Shown: positions 9,095 through 18,418 of the stretch, one piece after another
Layout of the letters: every line of letters begins with the position of its first letter
Position numbering within the stretch: position 1 is the stretch's first letter
DNA from: Planctomycetota bacterium
Lineage (GTDB): Bacteria; Planctomycetota; GCA-002687715
Assembly: GCA_002683135.1 (NCBI GenBank)
Contig: NYSS01000092.1
Location: forward strand, 1-52,663
Length of the DNA stretch: 52,663 nucleotides
Reading direction: 5' to 3'
The notes under the pieces: generated by a model
What the model saw: the letters and a program-made list of their open reading frames with translations, nothing else
The model's database searches: none
Told to the model about the DNA's origin: nothing
Position numbers and translations under genes: made by a program

Positions 9095-10196
9095 ATGACG
9101 CCTGAACTGGAAAGCCGCATCAAGAGACTGCACGACGGCATCTCCCACCTGAAGGACTCCCTTTGACTATCCCGGCAGCAAGCAGATGGTCGGCAAGATC
9201 GAGGGCGAGATGTCCGAGGCCGGTTTCTGGGACGACCAGGAGCGGGCCAAGGCCCGCGTCGTCGAACTGAAGGACGCCAAGCAGGTTGTGGAGTCGCTCG
9301 AGGGAGTGGGCTCACAGATCGAAGACCTGGAGGTCCTGGCCGAGCTCGCGGAGGAAGAGGGCGCCGCGGGCATGGCCGAGCTGGAGAAGACCGTCTCCGC
9401 GATTGAGAAGGCCTACGACGTCCTCGAGCTGCGGACGTTGTTGTCCGGGCGCTACGACAAGGCGGGGGCCATCGTCACCATCCAAAGCGGCGCAGGTGGC
9501 ACCGATGCCTCGGACTGGGCCGAGATACTGTTGCGCATGTACAACCGTTGGGCGGCCGACCAGGGCTTCAAGGCGGAACTCCTGGAGGCTCTGGAGCACG
9601 ACGAGGCGGGCATCAAGCACGCGACGCTTCGGGTCGCGGGCACATTCGCCTATGGCTATCTGTCGTGTGAGATGGGCGTCCACCGGCTGGTTCGGCTCTC
9701 TCCCTTCGATGCACAGAACCGACGCCAGACATCGTTCGCGGCGGTCGATGTCACGCCCGATCTCGACGCGGATCTGGAGGTGGACGTGGCGGACAAGGAC
9801 GTCAAGGTCGACACGTACAAGGCCGGCGGCAAGGGCGGCCAGCACGTCAACAAGACGGAGTCCGCGGTGCGCCTGACTCACATTCCGACCGGCGTGGTCG
9901 TCCAGTGCCAGAACGAGCGGAGCCAGCACAAGAACAAGGCGCAGGCGATGAAGCTGCTCAAGGCTAAGCTCCTCCAGATCAAGGAGGCGGAGCGCAGCGC
10001 CGAGTTGAAGTCCATGTACGACGGCAAGGGAGATATCGCGTGGGGTAACCAGATTCGCTCCTACGTCATGCAGCCGTACACGCTGGTCAAGGACACGCGG
10101 AGCAGTCACGAATCGGGCAATATCCAGGCCGTGCTTGACGGCGCGTTGCAGCCGTTTATCGAGAGCTATCTGAAGTATCGAGCGACGAAGAAGTAG
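9095..10196 (+). CDS. prfB: Peptide chain release factor 2, with programmed +1 frameshift
   Basis: RF2 recognises UGA and UAA stop codons and releases the peptide. The coding sequence is in two frames: 9095-9163 (23 codons, ending Leu CTT, followed by an in-frame TGA at 9164-9166) and 9165-10196, joined by skipping one base. The joined product is 366 residues, the usual RF2 length. It carries the RF2 recognition tripeptide Ser-Pro-Phe at 202-204 and the catalytic Gly-Gly-Gln at 247-249 in KGGQHVNKTESAVR. Reading from the ATG at 9186 alone would lose the conserved N-terminus. Regulation is by autoregulatory frameshifting: low RF2 allows more slippage at the internal UGA. Confidence 0.96.
9152..9167 (+). 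promoter_or_regulatory. RF2 programmed +1 frameshift site
   Basis: The slippery codon and stop read CTT TGA C (9161-9167), the classic RF2 sequence. An SD-like AAGGA begins at 9152, placed three bases upstream of CTT as in the Escherichia coli site, though weaker. The frame after the slip continues Asp-Tyr-Pro-Gly, as in other RF2 proteins. Confidence 0.95.
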
Positions 10197-10205
10197 GGGA
10201 TAGGG

Positions 10206-11765
10206 ATGGACGTAAAGATCGGTCGAGCCCTGATATCGGCGTGGCGTAAGGACGGGATCGCGGAGTTCGGGGGGTTCCTCGCCAGCCGCGATGTCGAGGT
10301 GCTTTCCACGGGTGGGACCGCGAAGTGCCTGCGTGAGGCGGGCGTGGAGGTCCGGGATGTCGCCGACGTGACTGGCTTTCCCGAGATGATGGACGGCCGC
10401 GTCAAGACGCTGCATCCCCGGGTGCACGGAGGTCTGCTGTTCCGGCGTGACAAGGACAGCCACGTGGCGGCTGCGGAGGAGCATGGCATCCCGCGGATCG
10501 ACCTGCTCGTCGTCGATTTGTACCCGTTCGAGGCCGTGTCGTCGCAGCCGGACGCCACCAGGGCGGATTGCGTCGAGATGATCGATATCGGTGGGCCGGC
10601 CATGATCCGGGCCGCGGCGAAGAACCACGCCCATGTCCTGGTCGTCACCGATCCAGGTGACCTGCCCGCGATCCGGTCCGAGATGGAGGAACGGGACGGC
10701 TGCGTGTCGGAGGCGACGCGCAGCGCCATGGCTGCCAAGGCGTATGCGCGGACGGGGGCTTACGACGCCACCATCGCTTCCTACCTGACCGAGGAGCGCT
10801 TCCCGGAGCGGCTCGTCGTGCCCCTGGAGTTGAAGGCGGTCACCCGATATGGGGAGAACCCTCACCAGCCGGGCGCGGTCTACGTGACACCTGCGACGGG
10901 GGAGAGCACGGTCGCCCGGGCGGCAGCCCATGAAGGCAGCAAGGAGCTCTCTTACAACAACTACCTGGACGCGTCCGGTGCTTGGGACGTTGTTCGTGGC
11001 CAGAGCCAGCCGGCGGTTGCTTTTATCAAGCACCGCAACCCGTGTGGCGCCGCGATAGATGAAGACCTCTTGGTGGCGTTCCGTGCGGCGCACGAAGGCG
11101 ACCCCTTGTCGGCGTTCGGGGGCATCGTGGCGGTGAACCGGACCGTAGACGGTGCGCTGGCGGCGGAGATCGCCGACCCGAAGAAGTTCCTCGAGGTCAT
11201 CGTCGCGCCGGCCTTCACCGACGAGGCCGTCGAGGCGATCCGAACGGGCGCCAAGTGGGGAAAGAACGCGCGCTTGCTCGCCTTGGGGGAGGGCGGTTCT
11301 CCGGCGTCCGGGGTGCTTGAGCTGCGGTCCATTGGGGGCGGCATGCTCGTACAGGAGCGGGATGAACCGGACCCCGACGTCGAGTTCCAGTGCGTGACGC
11401 AGCGGGAACCGGATGACCGGGAGATCGCTGACCTGCGGTTCGCGTGGGATGTGGTACGCAACGTGACCTCGAACGCCATCGTGTTCGTCAACGGGCGCAA
11501 GCTCGTCGGCTGCGGCGCCGGGCAGATGTCTCGGGTCGATTCGGTGGAGCTGGCCTCGAAGAAGTCGGCGGAGCTGGCCAAGGGGGCGGTCATGGCGTCG
11601 GACGCCTTCTTTCCATTCCCTGACGGCATCCTCGCGGCGGCCGAGGCTGGTGTCTCAGCGGTCGTGCAGCCCGGGGGCTCGATCCGCGACGACCAGATCA
11701 TCAAGGCGTGCGACGAGGCGGGTCTGGCGATGCTCCTGACCCATCGTCGCCACTTCCGCCACTAA
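10206..11765 (+). CDS. purH: Bifunctional AICAR formyltransferase / IMP cyclohydrolase
   Basis: 519 residues, the standard length, catalysing the last two steps of de novo IMP synthesis. The N-terminal MGS-like cyclohydrolase domain has STGGTAKCLREAG, the core motif KTLHPRVHGG and DLYPFE. The C-terminal formyltransferase domain has RYGENPHQPGA, FIKHRNPCGAA and SDAFFPFPDG. The gene follows prfB by 9 bases, with a GGGGA stretch before its ATG. It ends in convergent orientation three bases from the next gene, leaving no room for a separate terminator. Confidence 0.97.
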   Translation: MDVKIGRALISAWRKDGIAEFGGFLASRDVEVLSTGGTAKCLREAGVEVRDVADVTGFPEMMDGRVKTLHPRVHGGLLFRRDKDSHVAAAEEHGIPRIDLLVVDLYPFEAVSSQPDATRADCVEMIDIGGPAMIRAAAKNHAHVLVVTDPGDLPAIRSEMEERDGCVSEATRSAMAAKAYARTGAYDATIASYLTEERFPERLVVPLELKAVTRYGENPHQPGAVYVTPATGESTVARAAAHEGSKELSYNNYLDASGAWDVVRGQSQPAVAFIKHRNPCGAAIDEDLLVAFRAAHEGDPLSAFGGIVAVNRTVDGALAAEIADPKKFLEVIVAPAFTDEAVEAIRTGAKWGKNARLLALGEGGSPASGVLELRSIGGGMLVQERDEPDPDVEFQCVTQREPDDREIADLRFAWDVVRNVTSNAIVFVNGRKLVGCGAGQMSRVDSVELASKKSAELAKGAVMASDAFFPFPDGILAAAEAGVSAVVQPGGSIRDDQIIKACDEAGLAMLLTHRRHFRH

Positions 11766-11768
11766 GAG

Positions 11769-13625
11769 CTACTTCCCGACGGTGTCCCGGTCCATTGGGG
11801 GACGCTCTTCGGCGTCGACCTTCGGCATGATGTCGTCGCGGGCCGCGCCGACGACCTCGCCGCGCATGATCTGCTCGGTGTAAGGGATGAGGCGTCGCCC
11901 CTTGATGCCGCCCAGCAGGATCTTCTTGTTGATCCACTTGGCGTACTGCCAATACTCGTCTTCCATCTCGCCGAGCGCGGCATCGTCGACGCCCATGATC
12001 TGGCGGAAGACCTTGAGACCGGTGCTGCCCTTGAGCTCGGACTTCACGTACTGGCGCCATTTGTCTGCGTATTTGCCCTTCTCCCCGATCCGCGGGTTGC
12101 CCTTCCCGTCGAGCAGATAGTGATTCATGAAGTAGATGATGAACCAACCCTGGGCGTAGACCGCGGCGACGCGCTTCGGGGTCCTCTTGAGCTTGGGCTC
12201 ATGGAACTTGCGAAGCTGGAGGAGCTCCTTCAGGTTGAAGAGGTGCTTCGACTGCCCCTTGCTCATGGCGGAGCCGATGTTCCGCATGCGACCGAGGTGG
12301 AGATGCCCGATCTCGTAGTCCCACCCGGTGTTGTCCTTGTTGCGTTTGCGCTGCGCGCCCGAGTACCACTCCGCGATGCCCTCCTGGAACCAGTAGCTCC
12401 GGGTCAGCGGATTGGAACGCGATTCGGCGGCCTTGGAGGTCCAGAACCAGAACAGCTGGTGGGTCCCCTCGTGCATGATCGTGTCGCGGCTGCAGTTGTC
12501 GTGGACCGCCATGCGACCGGTCCCGGGTTCGAAGTGGGCCTCGGCCATGCCGGGGCCGCGGTACTTCTCGTACATCTTCCGGCTGTGGAACATGAGCACC
12601 GGGACGGGTTCATCGACCGGTTTCAGCCCGAGGTCGTCCGCGAACTCCGCCATGATGATGTCTTGCAGCGCCAGGAGCTCGGCGCCGCGGCCGTTGGCCA
12701 CGTCTTGTGGATCCCAGCCGTCGTCTTTCTGGATGAAGAACACGAACGGCTTGTTGATGCGGACATCGGCGCCGGGCCACTTCTCGCCGTCAGCCCCCTC
12801 ACCGAGTCGCTTCTCCAGCTCGGCGAGGGTCGGCTCGGTCAGCGCCTTCGCGGCCTTGCCGAAAGGGGAGTTCTCGAGCGCTTCGCGTGCGGCCCGGAGG
12901 GGTTGTAGGCGGGCGATCAGGGCGTCGCTGTCCTCGAATAGCGCGTTCTTGCCCCAGCCGTTTCCTCGCTTCGTCAGGCGCTTGATCGTGTCGTGCGCGC
13001 GCTGAGTGAGGATCCTGTCGACGCTTTGGAGGTACTCCGCCTCGATGAAGGGGAGGAGCTCGTCTGCGTACTTGCGCTCGCCCTTTCGTTCGCGGGCGGG
13101 CGCGAAGTTGGGGTCCATCTTCAGCGCGGCAGCGCTGAGTTCAGCTGCCTTGCTGGTGAGCATGCGGATCGCCGCCGTGGGCTTGGATTCCTTGCGCCAC
13201 GTGGTGGCGCGGTCCTCCAGCTCCAACATGGCGCTCCACGCCCCCTGCGCGACGTTCAGGTCGTGACGTTGCTCCATATCGGCGATGAACGCGCGAGCGG
13301 GGACGAGCGGATCGACTTCGGGTTCGGCCTGCGTTGCGCCGCCGCTGGCATCGTCTCCGCCGAAGTCCATCGCGAGCCCGATGATGGCGGCGATGGCGAG
13401 CGCGGCTCCGCCGATGATCACGCCCTTGTTGGGACCGCCGGACCTGGAGCGGGGCGGAGCTTTACGGGGCGCGGCCCGCCGCTTGGGCGCGGCCGGCTTG
13501 GGGGCCGCGGTTGCCGCCGGCGCGGTCACGCTTTCGTTGCACGCGCCGCAGGTGAAGGTCGCGCCAGGCGCGACCTGGTCCTCTCCGTACTGGGCGCCAC
13601 ATTGCGGGCAGGCGAATGAACTCAT
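11769..13625 (-). CDS. Zinc-ribbon, single-pass membrane protein with HExxH metallopeptidase-like domain (paralog A)
   Basis: 618 residues from ATG 13625; the start is supported by GAGGA five bases upstream, while a TTG at 13637 is less likely. A zinc ribbon sits at the N-terminus (Cys6, Cys9, Cys26, Cys29). A Pro/Ala/Lys/Arg-rich linker and one transmembrane helix (GVIIGGAALAIAAIIGLAM) follow. The rest is presumably extracytoplasmic. It contains HEGTH at 385-389 and, about 30 residues on, WFQEGIAEW with Glu415 and Glu419. That arrangement resembles gluzincin-like DUF1570 proteins common in planctomycetes. Peptidase activity is inferred; the substrate is unknown. The larger gene at 14041-16539 is a full-length paralog. 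Confidence 0.82.
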   Translation of the reverse strand: MSSFACPQCGAQYGEDQVAPGATFTCGACNESVTAPAATAAPKPAAPKRRAAPRKAPPRSRSGGPNKGVIIGGAALAIAAIIGLAMDFGGDDASGGATQAEPEVDPLVPARAFIADMEQRHDLNVAQGAWSAMLELEDRATTWRKESKPTAAIRMLTSKAAELSAAALKMDPNFAPARERKGERKYADELLPFIEAEYLQSVDRILTQRAHDTIKRLTKRGNGWGKNALFEDSDALIARLQPLRAAREALENSPFGKAAKALTEPTLAELEKRLGEGADGEKWPGADVRINKPFVFFIQKDDGWDPQDVANGRGAELLALQDIIMAEFADDLGLKPVDEPVPVLMFHSRKMYEKYRGPGMAEAHFEPGTGRMAVHDNCSRDTIMHEGTHQLFWFWTSKAAESRSNPLTRSYWFQEGIAEWYSGAQRKRNKDNTGWDYEIGHLHLGRMRNIGSAMSKGQSKHLFNLKELLQLRKFHEPKLKRTPKRVAAVYAQGWFIIYFMNHYLLDGKGNPRIGEKGKYADKWRQYVKSELKGSTGLKVFRQIMGVDDAALGEMEDEYWQYAKWINKKILLGGIKGRRLIPYTEQIMRGEVVGAARDDIMPKVDAEERPPMDRDTVGK

Positions 13626-13696
13626 GGGGGTCCTCAAGCTCTGGGATGGCCGATCCTAACAACCGCCGGGAGCGTCCGGTCGGGCGCCCCGCCGCC

Positions 13697-14041
13697 TCAA
13701 CGGTACTTTTTCAGCAGGCGGTCGACCCGACCTCGCAAGGACTGCTTGATCTTGCCCGCCGCGTTCCTCTTCCTCACGCACTCCTGGTGCAGGCCGTAGA
13801 TGGTGCGCCAGTCCTTGCCTCTGATCTCCGGGTGATCGGAGAGCAGCTTGTCGAGCTCGTCGTCGTACGGAACTCGCGGTTCGGACGGCTTGCCCTCGTA
13901 TTCCTTGGGGGCTTGCTGAGGCGCGCGGCTCTCATTGAGAGGGACCACGACGCCGACGAGGCTGACGAACACGAGGGGGACCAGGAGCCAGACGCGCCAC
14001 GTCAGAGGTGGCGCCATGGTTTCGTCGTCCTGGAGGTCCAT
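13697..14041 (-). CDS. Small single-pass membrane protein, unknown
   Basis: 114 residues. One transmembrane helix lies at about 16-35 (VWLLVPLVFVSLVGVVVP), followed by a charged, probably extracytoplasmic tail with EIRGKDWRTIYGL and a basic C-terminus. Its ATG overlaps the stop of the upstream metallopeptidase-like gene by one base (TGATG), so the two are likely translated together. It lies between two paralogous zinc-ribbon metallopeptidase-like genes and may be an accessory factor, but nothing in the sequence shows this. No family recognised. Confidence 0.7.
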   Translation of the reverse strand: MDLQDDETMAPPLTWRVWLLVPLVFVSLVGVVVPLNESRAPQQAPKEYEGKPSEPRVPYDDELDKLLSDHPEIRGKDWRTIYGLHQECVRKRNAAGKIKQSLRGRVDRLLKKYR

Positions 14042-16539
14042 CAGTCCTTTTTCTTGTCCTTCTGGCGCTTGCGTTCGCGTTGGTCCGGGAGCTGATCGTC
14101 CTCTTTGCGCCCGGTCTTCTGGCCCCTGCTGTTCACGTATTCGTCCCAGGGGACGAGCCGCTTATCCTTGTACTGGTTGAACTTGATCTTCTCGGACAAC
14201 CAGCGCTGGTAGCGGTCGAACAAGTCGGCCATCTCGCTGAGCTCGTCGACGCTGGACACGCCGGCGGCGTCGAGGAACGCGGCCTCACCGGTGTGTGGTT
14301 TGCCGTCCTTTCCGGCGAGCACGTAACCCAGCATCTTCTCCCAGACGTTCCGGTAGCGACCGACCACGGGTCGGTCCTTTCTGTCGACCTTGACGACGCC
14401 GTTTGCGTCCACGTCGAAGTAGTTCAGGAAGTAGATCAGCATCCAGCCCTGCGCATACACGAGGCCCTGGTTGACCTTCCCACCGTTGCGGTCTCCGTAG
14501 GTATAGCCGACGAGATCTTCGAGGGCATAGATGTCCCCGCGGCCGATGAGGAAGCGAACTCCGGAGATGCGCTTCTTCTGGAGGAGGCCGAGTTCATACT
14601 TCCATTTGTCGTCTTCGAGCCAGCGCCGTGAGCCCGAGAACCACTCCGCGGCGCCTTCCTGGAACCAGAAGCTCTGGTCGTTGAAGTCCGACTTCACCTT
14701 GGAGTGGTACCAGAAGAGCTGGTGCACGCCCTCGTGCATGACCGTGGTCTTGTCGGTGTCGTCGTGGATGCAGAGCCGGCCGTTCTCCGGCTCGAAGTGC
14801 GCCAGGATGCCCGGGTTCATGACGCCCTGGCTGGCGAACAGGTACTGCTGGTATGCCTGGGCGTCGCGGAAGTAGATGACCGGGATCGGCGCGGTCTGGT
14901 CCTGGTCGAGGCCCCACTTCTCCGCGTAGCGGTCGAGGAAGATGTCGTTGAGCGACGTGAGCGGGCCGAGCACCTGCTGGGCGACCAGATGCGTGTCCCA
15001 CTGATCGTCCTTCTCGACGAAAAGGACGTAGGGCGGGTGACTGATGATCGCCTCGTACTCTCGCGCGTCGAGACCCTCGAGGGATTTCGTGAAGTTCGCC
15101 ACCATGGCCTTCTTCACGGCCTCCGGGGCGTCGCCCTTGTTGACCGCCTCCTCGAAGTCGGAGATCCGATCCTGGGCCTTCTTGAGGGTCTCTTTCAGAT
15201 CGGCGCTGACCTTGTCCTTCATCGCCATGGACTTGGCGTAGAACGGGCTGTCACGGAACTTCTTGAACTTCTCCCACTTGGATCGGAACTGATCCCGCAC
15301 GCGGGTGATGTCTTCGTTGTGCTTGGCCGCGAGCCATCCGCCGTTCTTGTCGGCCTTCCGCTTGAGGTCCTCGTGCTTGCGTTTCGCGAGGTTGCGCTCG
15401 CCTTCTTGAAGGAAGTTGGCCTCGACGAACTCCAGCAACTGGTCGGTGTACTGGAACTCGCCCCGCGCCTGCCGGGCCTTGGCGTGGTCGGGGTCGAGAG
15501 CGATGACCCTGTCGATGAGCATTGATCGCTCCCTGGCGATCAGGGACAGGATCGCGGGTGGAGCCGTTTCCGCCCAGCTGCTTGAGACGCCGCCGAGCCG
15601 TTCTGCGGCGCTCCAGAGATCGTCAGCCTTGGCCCCTTCGCCGAGCCCACCCAGCTCCTGAAGGGCCTCGTTGGCGGTGTCCGAATCCCATATGAGGGCC
15701 TTCAGGTCCTCGCCGCCGTGCTTGGGATCTCTCCCGCGGCGTCCGTCGTCCACGCCCTCCATGAACGCGTCGAGGACCGGCTTGCCTGAGTAGCGAGCGC
15801 TGAAGGCCTTGAACAACTCTGGGTTCCTCCGTGCGGCGAGCCCGAACGCCTTGAACATGCGGAGGCGCGTGCCGTCCTCATAGCCGCCCTGGTACGAGTT
15901 CTGGGCGTCCAATTCTCCGTTGCCGCCGGAATTCACGATGACGAGGATCAAAACGGCGAGAGCGATGGCGCCGAAGCACCCGGCCAGGATGAGCCCCCGG
16001 TTGCTCTTCTTCTCGGCGTTCCTCTCCATCCCTTCAGCGCTCATCACGCGGGTGCGCGGGCGATTCGTGGTGCGGCGCTTCGCCGGGCGGGTCTTGCGCT
16101 TCTGCGGGGGTGGAGCCTTGCTCTGCGCCTGGCGTCCGCGCCCGGATGGCGTGCGGCGGGGCCCCGGCGGCTTGGTTCCCGATTTGGCTCTTGGCTGGAT
16201 GGCTGGCGCGACTCGTGGTGGCACGGTGAGGGGAGCGTCGTCCGCTGGCGCGACCTTTGGCTTCACGGCAGGCGGTGGCGCGGTGGGCTTCACGACAGGC
16301 GGTGCCGCGGTGGGCTTCACGACAGGCGGTGGCGCGGTGGGCTTCACGACAGGCGGTGGCGCTCCGGGGCTGCGAGCGGTCGGCTGGACCACCGGGAGGG
16401 CGGGTCCGGGTGCTGGCTTCTCTTTCCCCGGGACGTGGAGTTCACGCCCACAGTCACCGCACGCGAACGCGGCGCCGGCGGACAACTTGAGGTTCTCGTA
16501 GGTGGCCCCGCACTTGGGGCACACGATCGGGACGGGCAT
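14041..16539 (-). CDS. Zinc-ribbon, single-pass membrane protein with HExxH metallopeptidase-like domain (paralog B)
   Basis: 832 residues. The N-terminal zinc ribbon uses Cys7, Cys10, Cys27 and Cys30. A long proline-rich linker contains four nine-residue repeats of the PPVVKPTAP type and then a very basic stretch. One transmembrane helix (GLILAGCFGAIALAVLILVIV) leads to a large, probably periplasmic helical domain. HEGVH lies at 602-606, followed by FWFQEGAAEWFSG, the same signature as in the paralog at 11769-13625. A GAGAGGA ribosome binding site lies seven bases before the ATG. Gene order B, small membrane protein, A suggests a duplication followed by insertion of a linker sequence. Peptidase activity is inferred from motif only. 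Confidence 0.82.
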   Translation of the reverse strand: MPVPIVCPKCGATYENLKLSAGAAFACGDCGRELHVPGKEKPAPGPALPVVQPTARSPGAPPPVVKPTAPPPVVKPTAAPPVVKPTAPPPAVKPKVAPADDAPLTVPPRVAPAIQPRAKSGTKPPGPRRTPSGRGRQAQSKAPPPQKRKTRPAKRRTTNRPRTRVMSAEGMERNAEKKSNRGLILAGCFGAIALAVLILVIVNSGGNGELDAQNSYQGGYEDGTRLRMFKAFGLAARRNPELFKAFSARYSGKPVLDAFMEGVDDGRRGRDPKHGGEDLKALIWDSDTANEALQELGGLGEGAKADDLWSAAERLGGVSSSWAETAPPAILSLIARERSMLIDRVIALDPDHAKARQARGEFQYTDQLLEFVEANFLQEGERNLAKRKHEDLKRKADKNGGWLAAKHNEDITRVRDQFRSKWEKFKKFRDSPFYAKSMAMKDKVSADLKETLKKAQDRISDFEEAVNKGDAPEAVKKAMVANFTKSLEGLDAREYEAIISHPPYVLFVEKDDQWDTHLVAQQVLGPLTSLNDIFLDRYAEKWGLDQDQTAPIPVIYFRDAQAYQQYLFASQGVMNPGILAHFEPENGRLCIHDDTDKTTVMHEGVHQLFWYHSKVKSDFNDQSFWFQEGAAEWFSGSRRWLEDDKWKYELGLLQKKRISGVRFLIGRGDIYALEDLVGYTYGDRNGGKVNQGLVYAQGWMLIYFLNYFDVDANGVVKVDRKDRPVVGRYRNVWEKMLGYVLAGKDGKPHTGEAAFLDAAGVSSVDELSEMADLFDRYQRWLSEKIKFNQYKDKRLVPWDEYVNSRGQKTGRKEDDQLPDQRERKRQKDKKKD
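16259..16366 (-). repeat. Four 27-base tandem repeats encoding a proline-rich linker
   Basis: On the plus strand GGCTTCACG recurs at 16259, 16286, 16313 and 16340, exactly 27 bases apart, with one to three differences between units. Because the unit is a multiple of three it adds or removes nine residues without breaking the frame of the 14041-16539 gene. Confidence 0.9.
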
Positions 16540-16619
16540 GCGCGGTCCTCTCCATCGCGGTTCGGGGCCATCATAAGGGATGGCTCCATTGACCGAGTGC
16601 GGAGGGCCGCTGGGGTTTC

Positions 16620-17600
16620 TCAGTCGGCGAGTTCGCCTACGGCTTTGGTCAGCGCGGGGACCACGTCAAAGAGGTCGCCGACGATCCCGTAGTCCGCGAC
16701 CTTGAAGATCGGTGCTTCGGCGTCCTTGTTGATCGCGACGATGACCTTGCTGGTTCGCATTCCAGCGAGGTGTTGGATGGCTCCGGAGATGCCGCAGGCA
16801 ACGTAGAGCGTGGGCGAGACAACCTTGCCTGTCTGCCCGACCTGCTCGGCGTGCGGGCGCCAGCCGAGGTCCACGACCGCGCGCGAGGCGCCGACGGCGC
16901 CGTTCAGAGCCGCGGCCAGAGCTTCGATGGTGGCGAAGCCCTCCGGCCCACCGACGCCGCGACCGCCGCTGACCACGACGTCTGCCTCAGCGACGTCTTT
17001 GGAGCCTCCAGCGCTGTCAGCGATGGACGTGACGTGGGCCCCGAGTTCGCCTTCGGGGAACGGTGGGTCTGCCGACTCGATGACCCCGTCGCCTCCGGGC
17101 AGGGACGCGCGGAACACATTCGGGCGAAGGGACAGCACGAACACGTCGCTGTTGCACGAGACCTTCACGATCGCCTTCCCCGCATACACAGGGCGCGTCG
17201 CGAGGATGCGTCCATCATCAACTTCGATGTTCGTGCACTCCGCCGCGTACCCAGCATCGAGGCAGGCGGAGCCCGCGAGCCCGGGGGCCAGATCGCGGCC
17301 CTGGACAGTCGCGGCGACGAATACGGTGGTCGCGTGCGCGGCTTGTATCGCCTGCGCCGCGCACGCGCGGTACCCCTCAGCGCTGTAGTGTGCGAGATCG
17401 CCGCGATCGTAGACGACGACCTTGTCGGCGCCCGAGCTCTTCATCTGCTCGGCTGCGGCGGTCATGCCGCTGCCGATGAGGACCGCGGTGACGCTGCCGC
17501 CGAGTGCGTCCTTGTTGCGGAGCGCTTCGGCGAGGGCCTCTATGGACGCGCGCTTGGCCTCACCGCCGCGCTGCTCCAGGATCACGCAGATGCCGGACAT
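16620..17600 (-). CDS. etfA: Electron transfer flavoprotein alpha subunit
   Basis: 326 residues from ATG 17600; the frame is open further upstream, but the family N-terminus [10 protein letters not shown] starts here. EtfA carries FAD and passes electrons from acyl-CoA and related dehydrogenases to the ETF:quinone oxidoreductase. The C-terminal FAD-binding region is intact: [55 protein letters not shown]. It follows etfB after 14 bases and the two subunits form one operon. Cytoplasmic. Confidence 0.95.
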   Translation of the reverse strand: MSGICVILEQRGGEAKRASIEALAEALRNKDALGGSVTAVLIGSGMTAAAEQMKSSGADKVVVYDRGDLAHYSAEGYRACAAQAIQAAHATTVFVAATVQGRDLAPGLAGSACLDAGYAAECTNIEVDDGRILATRPVYAGKAIVKVSCNSDVFVLSLRPNVFRASLPGGDGVIESADPPFPEGELGAHVTSIADSAGGSKDVAEADVVVSGGRGVGGPEGFATIEALAAALNGAVGASRAVVDLGWRPHAEQVGQTGKVVSPTLYVACGISGAIQHLAGMRTSKVIVAINKDAEAPIFKVADYGIVGDLFDVVPALTKAVGELAD

Positions 17601-17614
17601 GTCTCGACCTTTCT

Positions 17615-18361
17615 TTAGAGGACCTTCGCCTCTTCGCGAAGCAACTGGACCAGATCGGGAACGCAATCCTTGCCCTCGCCGACGATGCGCCCCTCGGGCC
17701 GCGGCGGAGGGAGTTCGAGAGAGAGGACCTCCAACTTGGAGGCTGGCGCGGCGACGTCTTCGATGTCGAGTGGCTTCTTCTTGGCAGCCATGATCTCCTT
17801 GAGCCCGGCCCGTCGCGGCTCATTCGCGCCCTTCTCGAGCGTGAAAACGCAGGGGGACGTCGTCTCTATGGTCTCCGTGCCGCCCTCTATCTCGCGGGTG
17901 CACGTGGCGCCGTCGTCGGAGAACTCGATCGATGACACCTTGGAGACCGCGGGTATATCGAGGAGCCCGGCGAGCATGATCCCGGTTGCTCCGACATCGC
18001 CGTCGACCGCTTGCTTGCCGCAGAAGACGGTCGCGGGGAGGAGCGACTCCACCTTCTCGGCGATGAGGGCGCTGATGCCGTGGGGCCCGACGGGGGCGGA
18101 TGGCTTGAGCTGGATGGCTCGGTCCGCGCCCTTGGCGAGGCACTGGCGCAGGTCTTTGGAGAAGTCTCCAGAGCCGACGTGGATGACAACCAGCTCGCCG
18201 CCATGGCGCTCCTTGAACTGGATGGCTGCTTCGAGGGCGAATTCGTCATACGGATTGATGACGTATTGGACGCTTTCGGGGTCGACGGATTTGCCTTCGC
18301 CACTGACCTTGATGCGAGTGGCCGTGTCGGGAACCCGGGCGATACAGCAGATGGCGTTCAT
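17615..18361 (-). CDS. etfB: Electron transfer flavoprotein beta subunit
   Basis: 248 residues, the usual EtfB size. The motifs ICCIARVPDTATRIKV, YVINPYDEFALEAAIQ and the nucleotide-binding FCGKQAVDGDVGATGIMLAGLL are present. The last one also holds the ETF beta signature that binds AMP. It partners EtfA encoded 14 bases downstream. No acyl-CoA dehydrogenase is in the window, so the electron donor is elsewhere in the genome. Confidence 0.95.
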   Translation of the reverse strand: MNAICCIARVPDTATRIKVSGEGKSVDPESVQYVINPYDEFALEAAIQFKERHGGELVVIHVGSGDFSKDLRQCLAKGADRAIQLKPSAPVGPHGISALIAEKVESLLPATVFCGKQAVDGDVGATGIMLAGLLDIPAVSKVSSIEFSDDGATCTREIEGGTETIETTSPCVFTLEKGANEPRRAGLKEIMAAKKKPLDIEDVAAPASKLEVLSLELPPPRPEGRIVGEGKDCVPDLVQLLREEAKVL

Positions 18362-18418
18362 AATGCGGTGCTCCGAGAGGCGGGATGATAGGAGCGAGGC
18401 TTCCCTCGATCAAGCGGA

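Noticed and set aside
9186..10196. prfB as a single-frame gene starting at ATG 9186
   Set aside because: The upstream frame encodes the conserved RF2 N-terminus and joins exactly through CTTTGAC.
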